Origin: Heliopora coerulea | Taxonomy: Eukaryota; Cnidaria; Anthozoa; Scleralcyonacea; Helioporidae | Length of the DNA stretch: 64,000 nucleotides | Direction of reading: 5' to 3' | Assembly (NCBI GenBank): GCA_030142905.1 | Contig: JASJOG010000033.1 | Location: 2,143,814 to 2,207,813, forward strand | Shown: in pieces, positions 46,807 through 58,300 of the stretch | Position numbering within the stretch: position 1 is the first letter of the stretch | Layout of the letters: each line of letters starts with the position of its first letter | The notes under the pieces: generated by a model | What the model was told of the DNA's origin: nothing | The model's database searches: none | What the model saw: the letters and a program-made list of their open reading frames with translations, nothing else | Translations under genes and position numbers: made by a program

Positions 46807-48992
46807 ATTGTATGATCGAAATCCAGTTTGAAAATGTCCCTTATTTGTTTGAGTGCTTTGCCGAGTGTGTAAGGAAGAAGGCAGGCGCCTTCTAAAACTG
46901 GTTTTTTTATTTCAAGAAATAATTGTGAAGAAGGTTGATGAATTGTGTCATTTTTGCCGGGGTTCCACTTGCTTGTCCTTGGATTGTAAGAATACTGTAG
47001 AGTTTCTTTCAGGTGACCATTGCATTTGGTAGATGTTGAAGAATTAATTTTAAAATTTAAACGGAAACGGTGATTGGCGATAATGCTTCTAGAAAATTAA
47101 CCCCTTGTTTTTCGCCAGTTGCACAATTATTGACAAATTCGTTGGAACAAAGCGGATATGCAAGTCCCTAACCGCCAGCCCCTTTACCAATGTTGTAGTC
47201 CAACAAAAGGGTGTTAACAGCTTCCCTGCCAAACCGCTTACGGTTTCCATGTGGAAACAACATTGAGAGGGGAGGAGTAGTTAAATTTATCATGCTCATG
47301 TTTCATACGATAACAAGAAGAAATCTTTAACAGTTCCAATTGTATTCGTCTGTGGTTTAGAGCAGGTACTGATTAGCCAAATGCAAAAGTCAGCTGCGTT
47401 GATTCGCTACAGGAACAGAAATTGATGTCCTTAAATGGTCTAGGCAATGGACCTCTGTTTGGACTAGTATTTTACAAAAATGCTTTCAGAGTTTATGAGA
47501 TATGAAATCCGTGCCGCTAATTTCGAAACCGTAGACGATCGGTCACATCTTTAATGGTCGGATACATCATCACTCTAGATTCCATACATAAAAATGTAAT
47601 TGCTCCTGCGAGGTTATTACTTGTTTTTGTTCTTTTTTTTTTTGGTTTTTTGGGGGGGATTTTTCGGGGAATTGCAGGTTGATAGCGTGGTACAGTGGCT
47701 AACTCCGTGTCGTACAGAGCTAGAGAATGTGGATGGAACCGTGTGTAGAACAGTTCATCTTTTTTGCGTTTTTCTGTTGTAATTTTTTCTTCAGCTTCTT
47801 TAAAGAGTATGGTTTCTTATTATTTATGTGACAAATTTTGTTTTTTAATGTTAGAATTTGCTCTTGGTTAGGGTTAGGGTTAGGTTTAGTGGTTTAATGT
47901 CAAATGAACGTTGCTATGATAGCAACTTTGGCACGCGATTGTCTTTGGAATTTGACCCTGATAATACTGAGGGGCTATGACCGCAGAGCCTGAGGAAATG
48001 ATTCCACAAACGAAATGAAGATGCTACAGATGTAGTGTGATGACGTAGTCGACCAACACTGAGGTGTTCGACCGTCTACGGTTTCGAAACTTGCATCCGC
48101 GCCAGGGGACTATGCACTACGTACAGTATTTTTAAAACTGGATATTTTTTTGTAGATACGTAATACTTTGTTCTATAGTAATGTAGTTACTTGTAAAGTA
48201 AGAAATAATTTATTTGGCCTTGTTTACGAACATATGTTCACAGAAAATTGTTAGTTATTTACCGTGAAATGATAAAAAATTAAAGGTTAGTCAAGATGCG
48301 ATTCCATGACGTTGTGAATTACCCCTTGGTCGGGCATGGTGCGGGAGGTGCCTCGTGATAGAGACTTAAACTTTTCAATACATAGCTGCACGTAATCGGA
48401 CTTTTTTTTTTTTTATCAACGCTTGTTTATTTTTTAAGTGTTTTCCCCTATTTTTGAAAACAAAAACTGTCTTGATCCTGATCAGTTTTTGGAATAGTTT
48501 TACTTGAATAGTTGTACATGTAGTTCATATTTTTAGTTTTACATATTGTACATACATATGGTACACATTTTCAAATTGTTTTACATAGTTTTTATTCTGT
48601 TCGGTTTTGGGCCGTGAACACGACTTATATTTAGCGCAAAAAGGCGAACATTGGAGAAGTTGAGATGTTGAAGCCTGTACAATAGTATAGTCAGCGGAAG
48701 CACTCCAAAGGGTAGTAGTTTCCATAATTTCTCTGAAAAGATAAAGTCCTCTCGAGATCACACAACATACCCCCTTTGGCTTACTAAGTCGGGAAAGAAC
48801 TTTGCGGAGGGAAATCAGTTTGTTATCAAACATGAGGCTAAGAACAATAAATTTTTCCGCTATTTTTATTGGTAACTCAACTCTAGAGACTACCATACAG
48901 ACAAAAAGGTGACCAAGAGTGAACTACAGTTCCATTTACATGAGTATGGGTGACTGGTCAACGTCTTGCCATGTTCATGATAGGTGCTCAGA

Positions 48993-49410
48993 CAGTGGTG
49001 TAGTCCTGGAACTTTAAAAAGGGGGGCTCACCAACACAGTGTCCTGAACATCAGGGGAAGACCGAAAAAATGATAAACTTGAAAAATGCTATTTTTTTTA
49101 TTTTTGCTAACAGTAATTCTGTAATTAAAATTTAACAGTGATTCTGTGTTTGTAAAAGGTAAAATATTAGGAAAACAATCGCCACGATCAGTACTTGGGC
49201 GGCACATGCTATGGCCGACTAGAAATTACTGAAATCATTCTTATTGGAAATGACTGAATATCTTTACATAAATTTCACAGAACATTCAAATATGATTAAA
49301 GTTACACAATCTGCAAAAAATATAAAGGGGGGCTCAGCACCCCCAAATTGCCATGGAATTTTAATAAGGGGGGCTCAGCCCCCCTGAGCCCCCCGTCCAC
49401 TACACCCCTG
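48993..49410. mobile_element. hAT-type MITE with 8-bp target duplication
   Basis: Ends cagtggtgtagtcctgg and the inverse ...gtccactacacccctg. The 8-mer tgctcaga is on both sides (48985-48992, 49411-49418). Subterminal ggggggctca/tgagccccc palindromes. Terminal bases resemble those of the element at 679-1125. Confidence 0.88.
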
Positions 49411-52400
49411 TGCTCAGAATGACTTCACGAAGCATACATTTAGTGTAGTCCAGCAGACACTCCTAAGTTAACTCAACTTACTTTTGAAGTCCAAGGCATG
49501 TGTTACGCGGATTCCTCTTGCTGTCAATATTCCCAATAATTACCGACAGTGGTTTTAGATACCTTTATTCGAGATAGTGAGCCGAGTAAAACTAACTTCG
49601 TCAAAACTGCTTTTTTTCAAACGTCTTCCATGCAATGCTTTCATGAGCGCCCACGGTCCTACTAGCCGTTTTGCATTTACTTCATGTAATTTACTTATCT
49701 TACACACGATTTTCGCCTTCCAGAACCAACCTAGCTCAAATTAGTGAAACGCTCAAGTGATCTAAACGCTTTTCTGTGACAGTTTTCAACAGGTTTCACA
49801 ATCTATAACCTCCCCAGCAATGAAAGCCATTCTTATCCCTTCTCGATTTAGCAAGCTCTGGGCTCGAAAATTATGATTTATTCTCTGGAGAGACGAACAG
49901 CTTCAGAAACCTCTAAAAAATTCTCATCTCTGAAGCTTCTTGTCTTCATTCTTGTGCTATTATTTTCCAATAAAAATTAACAATAGAAGTCATTAAAATT
50001 ATACCAAAAAAATGTTGACCCGCCATGTTTACAGCTAAGATGCGGTAAAGGAGGTACAAGTCAGCGAGGACGATTGGTTAATAATTGTGAACTATTTGCG
50101 GTTGGTCGCACAAAAGGTATAGAATCTAACCAAACGTTTTTGAATCCTAGCGGATCGTTGTAAAAACTGGACCTGGACTGCTTCGTAGTGAAAACTGGGA
50201 TACACTGGCAAGTTTGCTCAGAAGTAAAGCAAGAAGCAAATTCCGAAAAATAATGTCTTGTAAACTCTTTGAATTCTGAAAAGCAAAACCAGTAGACAGG
50301 TTTGAGAATAAGGCCTCGTTCAAACGTCGAAGTTTTTGATGTGCCGAATCAAATGCAAGTCAGTTTCAAATAAACGATTTTGCTCGTTAACATTAGATTC
50401 GATAAATGCAAAGTTCGACGTTTGAAAGGGGCCTAGCAAGAAATAAAGTTGGTTGCTATTTTATAGTCGCCTTTGTTTTTCAGAGCTCAAATCTTTAACT
50501 TGATGCGATTTTTGTTAAGTTTACTTTATTGCTTTAAATTGTCGGCTGAAGCTACTGGCGTAGTTCTGATGCAAAAAGCTTCGAATCGTCATTTATTTTC
50601 GTGCCCCAAGGCTTGAAGAACAAGTCACGTCAATGATCGCTGACATATAAGGAAAACAGCTTCATAGGCTTCATCGAGTGTGATAAGACAGCGTTCATTA
50701 CTTATATACTGTAATTATATAAGCTAAGGTTTGTACCAAAGAGAAATGGTCTGGGTTAAGATACTTTAAACCCTTATCTGGATGGATAATTTTTGGACAG
50801 TACAGCAAGGTGAAGGTATAAAATTTACTAATGAGAGCGAGGAAGCGCATAAAGTAAAAAAATTAAAAAAAAAGCTCTTATGTTTGGCGGGAAATCCAAT
50901 TATTGACTATGGAAATGCCCTCCAGTGCTCAAACGATTGAGCTGCCAGGAAGAACGTTTACGTAAACATAACTAACCGCGTGCCATGAAATTTTTGTGAG
51001 GTCTAATTTTCGCGATTTGGCTAAAAACCACAACCAGCCGACAGTTTAAGGAAATACAAACTTGAATTACAAGTTTAGAATGATGTTTTCCGAAATCTGT
51101 TTTATTTTGTAATTTTCGAGGATTTCGTGGATTTTCTTAAAAATAAATTCCTGCGAAAGAACTCCCCGTTAAAATATACTCCATCAATCTAGATTAACTG
51201 AAAAAAGAGGGAACTCTGCAGTAAAGCCAAACAATGCTGGCTGCTAGCTGAATATCCACGGAAAGTGTTATTACCACGGAGCCCTCACTAGCGTAGGAGA
51301 AAGAGCCTAAGATCATCATGGTATAGGACATCACATTTTGCCGTAGCCTTGAGTTGTAATAGAAGACTCGCGCCATTAATACAGTAAATTAGTAAAATAA
51401 ACAAAACAACATTAAATTGTCGATTTGGTATGTACAAGTACCATATGCGAAACATCGGACGGGAATTTGTTCGAGATCCGCGAAAATTCGTTCCCAGCAG
51501 TAAAACCCGAAATGCAAATTCGCGATAATTTGTTCCCCAAAACTCGAAAAATTGACAATCCGCGAAATTAAACTCCTGCGACAATGTTGTGCTACAACGT
51601 AGTATGAACCACATAACTCTAATAAAACTACATACGTAGGCGTAGGAACCAGGGGGAGCGGGGGACTGGCGCCTCCCTAATAATTCGGTGGCCAGATAAG
51701 GTTATCACTAGGTTATCAGGTTATAGGTTATCACTTAATTCAATAACATTTTGAATAACATTTTCTAACCCTTAAAATTGTCAAAAATCTCTCCCAAAAT
51801 GCGAGAAATGGCTTTTCTGAGACTCTAGAATTTCAAAATATTCCGGGGGAGCATGGCCTCGGACCCCTAGCTGAAACGGCTCACGCCTTCGGTGATAGCT
51901 ACCCTGACGCCCCCAATAGTCTACTAATTTTGGTGCCCCCCTATAAAAAACCATCTTCGTACCCCGCTGACATAACTAACATACAGTCAAAACGTGATGA
52001 CAAAAATGGCCGACATGGGAGGCTTTTCGGCTGCCAGTTTCAGTCCTTTGCGTGGTCATTTGGACATCAGTTTGACAAATATCAACATCAATTGAATTGA
52101 CATTGAACTGACCGTTCGAGAGACTGTGGTCCAAAAATGTACCTCTGTAATCAATTTTTCGTTTCAACTTTTTGTCCAACCATTAACCAGAATTGGCCCT
52201 GCATCATTTATCAAAATCATTCGCTGAAGTTAGCCTTCCTTCAATGTTCCAGTCTGGTGCGGATTAACCAATAGGCACTATAGGCACGTGACTAGGGCCC
52301 ACGAAGACGTTTGTCTATGTGGCTATTAGTATTATGTTTTCATTTTAGAATGAGATAACTAAGAACAGACACATTTATCGTTTAGGGATTCGTACTTGAT

Positions 52401-52617
52401 AGCTTGCAAATCTTACATGCGTTTTGACCGGGGTAAACTACAAGTGAAGGCTATAAGAGTATTCAAACAGAGTTAAAAGGAATGAAATGATTCATAATGT
52501 ATTTTCGAGAGAAATACAAAAAATAGACTGATTTTCCGAATAAATAAACATTACCTTTTTGCGATTTTTCAAACTTTGACGAAAACAGGACGACGTACTT
52601 TTGATCGATGGTCAAAT

Positions 52618-52690
52618 AACACAACACCAAGGGAGGGATTCTCGCTTGCCACAATCTGAAACAGAATCCCTCCCTAGGTGTTGTGTTGTT
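52618..52690. repeat. Short hairpin with possible target duplication
   Basis: aacacaacaccaagggaggg is mirrored by ccctccctaggtgttgtgtt. The word gatggtcaaataa occurs on both sides (about 52606 and 52722), suggesting a small insertion of about 100 bp. Confidence 0.65.
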
Positions 52691-52795
52691 GGGCCGCTGC
52701 CTACGCTGGACCAGCCTTGTTGATGGTCAAATAATACGTCTAAATGACTGAATTCTTAATTCTATTCTTTCTGTTATTAATTATTATTAACCCTA

Positions 52796-52865
52796 TTCTT
52801 CTATTATTTTACTCTGGCTAACGCCAGACGATTTTACTCGTCAAAGGGACAGCTCCCCTCCTGGA
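52796..52865 (+). repeat. Best copy of the dispersed ggctaacgccagac motif
   Basis: Contains attattttactctggctaac, then gccagacgattttactcgtc and aaagggacagctcc. Close to the consensus of the other copies in the window. Confidence 0.8.
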
Positions 52866-53459
52866 AAGAGATATGTATTCGATTATTCATTATGCTAATA
52901 TATATTTATTAACGTAAATGTTTTTAAACAGAGAACCTAACAAACAAATGCACAAACACGTTAAAAGAATGAGACTGAAAAAACTGCGTAGGTGTGCCGT
53001 GACTGACACTGATCGATTCATCTGGCGGCCATATTGCCGATATTGGCGTTCTTTTTTTTTTTTTTTTTTGCCACTTGATGATAGGAATTGGCTATTTGGC
53101 TTACCGTGAAATCGATCCATAAAGACGGAAAATGCGTTATGAACTTAAAGTGCATTATGCATGAACTTTACATCTCCCACACGATCATTTTGCTTTACTT
53201 ATCTTGCTCCGTATTGAAACGTATCAAGGACTAGCAGAGCTCAACCATGGGTCAGTCGTGTTTGTTGCCACCCACATTCCTATCTATAGAATCGGAGATG
53301 ATGCGTTCAATCCCAGTTAATACGATTAGTTCTTTTGCCATAAAGAAAATACTTAGTAAAACTGTATAATGAACATCATTATGCTCTAATCGGAATTCCC
53401 TGAGAAACATTACTAATATTCACTAATGTGCGTGTTACTAGGGGCAGACTGGTAAAGTA

Positions 53460-53712
53460 GTCAGGGGCGGGTCCAGAACTTTGAGAAAGGGGAGCGCAAA
53501 ATTTTTTTACAAATTCATTTCCACTATGTGCCGTTTTAATGGAAGTATTTTTATGCTACTGTCGTTTCCGGTGTTGTTTGAAGCTGAATTTCTTGGTAGT
53601 CGACATGTTTAATACTTGTGTTTTGTACCTGAGCAAAAAACGTCATACGTCAACTTATCACAAAGGGGGAGCGCGCGTCCGATGCGCCCCCACCTAAATC
53701 CACCATTGGTAG
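53460..53712. mobile_element. Diverged small DNA transposon remnant
   Basis: The left end caggggcgggtccagaac and the right end cctaaatccaccattg are weak inverses; internal ggggagcgc and gcgcccccacc words pair. No clear target duplication. Confidence 0.4.
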
Positions 53713-55281
53713 CACTGTTTTGCTTGTTAAGACTGTTCTTGACTTCTTGTATAACTTTAACGATTCATTCATGCAATTGCTGTTCGCATTCAATAGAGCT
53801 ATACAAATCTTATCGATAACATTTAAAGCTGAAGCCCTAAAAAGAGAGTGGATCTAGCTGGGATCTATAGGACCCACGAAATTTTCCTGTACCTAGGACC
53901 CAAAAATGTTTTAATCGTTCTCTGGTTCCAGTTGCTGACTAGAGTCACCCTTCCAGTTATAATAGAGTTCTGTGTTGTGAGGAAGGCCTTTGCTGGAAGG
54001 TCGTGTACGAGTTGAGAACATACGATGGTGGTAATGCCAGTGAAATGAATTACGTATGTCTAACCTGGCGTTAACGATCCACACCTTTAACTTAATGGTA
54101 TTGATCATGGTATCGTAAATGTTCGTTATTTGAAGCATAACTAATTCTCTCGACCTGCAGCACCACCATACCTTGCCGACCAGGCTTCCGGCAAAGGCCT
54201 TCATAACTTACTCGATAAAACACAGGACCAGTTTTTTTGGGTCTTTGGTTCGATTCCCACCCAAACTTGCAACAGGTCTCGTATGTGTGTTACTGAGAGT
54301 TTCCTTCATTAATTCAACACTCTAAATTTCGGTTCCACACCTGTGACCTTAATTTACGAGCAGTGCTGATGTGTATAAATTCCAGTGATATCCCGGATAC
54401 CATTTTACCCTTTACTGGATTAATTCAGATGGCAAGTTACCTGAATTCGTATACCGGATAACTACCAGTCTTCACTCATGAGAAAGGAAATAAAAGGGGT
54501 TATGTAAGGAAATAAAGCAAGGTATATCGTATATTTGCCATATATTTATTTGAAATTGAAACCAGACATGTAATTGGGTTAATAGTTTAATGTTCTAGTC
54601 ATTTTCTAGTTTTACACCACAACTGTCTCTGTAGCTTTCAGACTGTTATAGTCAAATACTGACAGGCGTATCCACAAATACTTTTTACCCCGAGTTTGCT
54701 CCTCACGAAAGCTCGGTAAAAAGTGGTAAAATTTGAGCGGACACCGGATACGATTGGAGAGCCAGATTTTACCCGACACCGGAATCCGGATCCGGCACAT
54801 ACTCACAATTCCAAAACAAACTTGGAGGTCTGAGCCTATGAGGTATGGAATACAACCCTTTAAATTAGAGCCGACGGATGACAAAATCAATAAAATGTCA
54901 CGATTCTCTACTTTGCCGTCTACTTCGAAAATAATCTCCCCTACTTCTTAAGTTACATGAAGAGCTGAAAATAAGAAGTAAAGAGTGAAATAAAATTGCC
55001 AAATACAAAAAGCACAACACAACCCTTCAAGCGAAAATCTTTTATCGTCCTGAAGTCCGATAGAAGACTTTTGCGAAAGTTCATTAGCTGACCTTTTCTT
55101 TTTGGCATTATTTAACCCATAAATATAAATTTCGAAGATTAATTACATTGTTGAAAAATTTATCTTACGTAAAAATATCTTCAGTGTCAGACGGGGCTCG
55201 TTGAAAAGTGCTGGTATTTGAACTTAGAGACTGGGCGCCATAGGAGCGTTACCGCTGAAGGACGAAGCGCCTGGTCAGCGG

Positions 55282-55362
55282 CTAGTATAAGGAATCTGTA
55301 TTCGATGATCGTGGTTTCTTAATTTTTTCCATGTTCTTCGTTATGGAATCGTGAAGACATAA
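55282..55362 (-). CDS. PSME3: PSME3 last coding exon
   Basis: Acceptor tttatag, phase 0. Encodes LCLHDSITKNMEKIKKPRSS then NTDSLY and TAG. It lies 4.8 kb from the previous exon because of transposons in between. Confidence 0.95.
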   Translation of the reverse strand, partial: LCLHDSITKNMEKIKKPRSSNTDSLY

Positions 55363-58300
55363 CTATAAAATAAATAAAAATAACTTGAAGTAAGTCAAGT
55401 CAGCGAGTGTAAGAAATAATTTGAGAATGATAACAAGACAAGCCCTAATAGTAATACTAGTAATAGATTTTATTTACCACTCTTGGCCTAGAATTACAGT
55501 GGCATTACAGTCAATTTAATAGTGTAATTAAGTACAAAATAGAAGGATTGTACAATGATTATTGTTTACAAACTATGACTGAATTTATTCTAAAACTACC
55601 TACTAAGACTAAATTATTCTAAAATATTATAAAAGTATTTCAATTAAAAAAGTCCAACCAGGCCGCTCTCGGTATAAATGATTGTTTAGCCCTGTCATCC
55701 GCATAGAGATCATAGAAAACTAGAAAGGGGATCGGGGCCGAAAATTGGGATCAAATTGAACGCCACCATTTTGAGAAAACTGAGGGGCAAACACTGAACT
55801 GTATTATAGCTGGAACGCTAAATCAAGTCAATCGCTGGACCCAAGAGTGAAGCCAAAAATGGCGGACATGGAGACTTTTAGACGTCAATTTTAGTCTCCC
55901 ACGCGGTTATCTTGGACATCGGTTTCAGTATCCTACGCGATCATTATAAATGTCAGCCAAGAAACGCAACGTCATCACTGAAATCGTATTTTCGACAGTT
56001 TATTTAAACTGGTAGATAGTACACTTTACCCACTCATTGTGAAATACCAGTTCTGGACCATATTCTTTGGAATAATTAAAATTTGTCTGCTTTTTTTTGG
56101 ATAAGTTACGTTGAAGAAGCATTGAGAAACACGATTTAGCGTTTTATGGTTTTTCAAGACTGACGTCCACGATGACCGCGTAAGAGACTGAAACTGACGC
56201 CATAGATGACCGTGGAGAGACTGAAATTGACGTCCAAAGTCCTCCATGTCCGCCATTTTTGGCTTCACTCTTTGATTAGCAATTTGAGTGGCAGTTAGCC
56301 TTCCAATTATAATACAGTTCAGTGGGCGCAAACTGTTCTTCTCCAGGCTTTTTTCCGTTTGTTCGAGAACTTCAAATTCGAACAACTGATGTTTAGGGAT
56401 TTGTTTCGTGTTTGCTTTGATTAACTTTACAGCAGAAAATCTACTTTCCTGGTTATTAATCGGTTATTATTTTCGTCTTAAACCTTTTATATTCTGTTTT
56501 GAAAACATAAACAAGAGACAAAAGTGAAGTGTATTTTGACCATGACCATTTCATCCGGACTTTGTTTGGTTTACTCCCCAATTTATCCAATATGGCAGCC
56601 GTCAATTTGTCGCCTGCGGTTGAGTGACATTTAGCCAGTGAACTCAATTTCCATATCTAGAATGCTAACTCCCAGTCATTCGCTCGGGCAAAAAGTGAAA
56701 CCAAGACATTGAACTCTAAAAAGACTGGAACGATACCTCGTCATACCAGGCCTCACGATTGAATGAAGCCGACATGGGGGCAGCCATGTGGGTCAAAAAC
56801 ACGCGTGGGAAAAAATTGTATTGAACTTTTATTTTTGATGGACAGTTAATCCTAACAAATATGCAGTCCTACCGACATTGTCTTCCACTTACTAAAGATA
56901 AAAAAGAAAACTGTCAAAAAATCCGAAATTTGGGTGAAGTTTTTCACAATAAGTAGCGTGTTTTATCGCGTAAGGGACTGGGATGACTTGCAATTTGACC
57001 AACATGTCAGCCTCCGGGTGAGGCTATTCTGCACGCAGTTGATGTAGTGACGTCATACCGACAAATAACGAAACGTGTCGAAAAGTTCTCGGGCAGTGCC
57101 CGTACTGCGAGCAAAATTCGCCACGAATCTGAACAGTTCAAATCCAAATTGTTACAGCTGACTGATACTTCTTTTAAGAAAATTAGTATTTGGTTTTTGA
57201 AGTGCATAATTTAAGTCATTACTTCGGAGTTCGTAGTTTCCATTATTGCTCAGTTCAAACATGCTCGTTCTGCTTTCCGGCTATATATTATTTCTTTGTA
57301 AATGAATATTCTTTTTTGGTGTATCCTTCTTTCTTTTAATGATTGCCTGTTTAACTCTTTCGATACATCATTAGACCTGACTTCATACGATCGACCTGTA
57401 GTTATCCTAGAAATTGCGGGAACCACTGAGTATTTTGATAAAATACACAACAACGGTAACTCCAAAAATCGATAGCATATTTAATTTATTCTACGTTTCG
57501 ACTAGGCTTTAGTAATCTTCAGTAGTCGAAACGTAGAATAAATTAAATATGCTATCAATTTTTGGAGTTACCGTTGTTGTGTATTTTAACTATCCTAGCT
57601 GCTTTATTTTGCATTTTCTATACTTTGTCCAGGAGATAATCACTACAATTATCCCAAACTAGACTATAGTAATCAAAGTGTGGTAGAATCAGAGCATCAT
57701 AAGCGTTAATGTATACTTGGGCACCAAAAAACCAATACCTTTAGAAACTTTGTTCCATAAAAGTTGATTATTAATTATAATTCCTAGTGTTTTAGACTAT
57801 TTAACACTTTTGATACTGATGCCACCCAATTTAATTTCAGAGGCCCTTTCTATATTAGTTAACTTTTGCCTGAAACCAATAGCCATACATTCTGTTTTGT
57901 ACTTATTTGATGTAAACTTTTTCCCATTAACCACTGACGTACATTCTCCAAATCAGTATTTAATTTATCTTCAACTTCTATTATCAATTTGCATTCTGTG
58001 GATGCAACATACTTGTGGTAGAGCAAGTGAGGTAATTTGGCAAATTATTAGCATAAATAAAAAAGTAATAGTCCCAATGTAGAACCTTCTGGTACTCCAT
58101 ATTTTATGCTGGTCTGCTTAGATTGTACATGATCAACTTTGCACACTTGGATTTTATTTGTAAGGCAAGATCTGAACCACTTCAAGGAATGCTCAGTTAA
58201 GCCACAGAGCTTCATTTTCATCCACAGAATATTGTGGTCAATAGAATCAAAGGATTTCTTAATATCTAGGAAAATTACTCCATTTAGATACCCTTGGTCC

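Larger units (their letters stand above)
46807..55281. other. Convergent intergenic region between BBS5 and PSME3
   Basis: No coding exon recognised on either strand. Contains 3' flanks of both genes, a hAT-type element (48993-49410), a short hairpin (52618-52690), another diverged transposon (about 53460-53712), dispersed motif copies (52796-52865) and a short gttagggttagggttag stretch near 47870. Confidence 0.5.

Noticed and set aside
47868..47888. Telomere-like gttagggttagggttag stretch
   Set aside because: Only about three units inside unrelated DNA; too short to indicate a telomere or fusion point.
48525..48896. 123-codon minus-strand open frame in the BBS5-PSME3 gap
   Set aside because: No recognisable domain, no splice or promoter support, and AT-rich residues as expected for chance reading.
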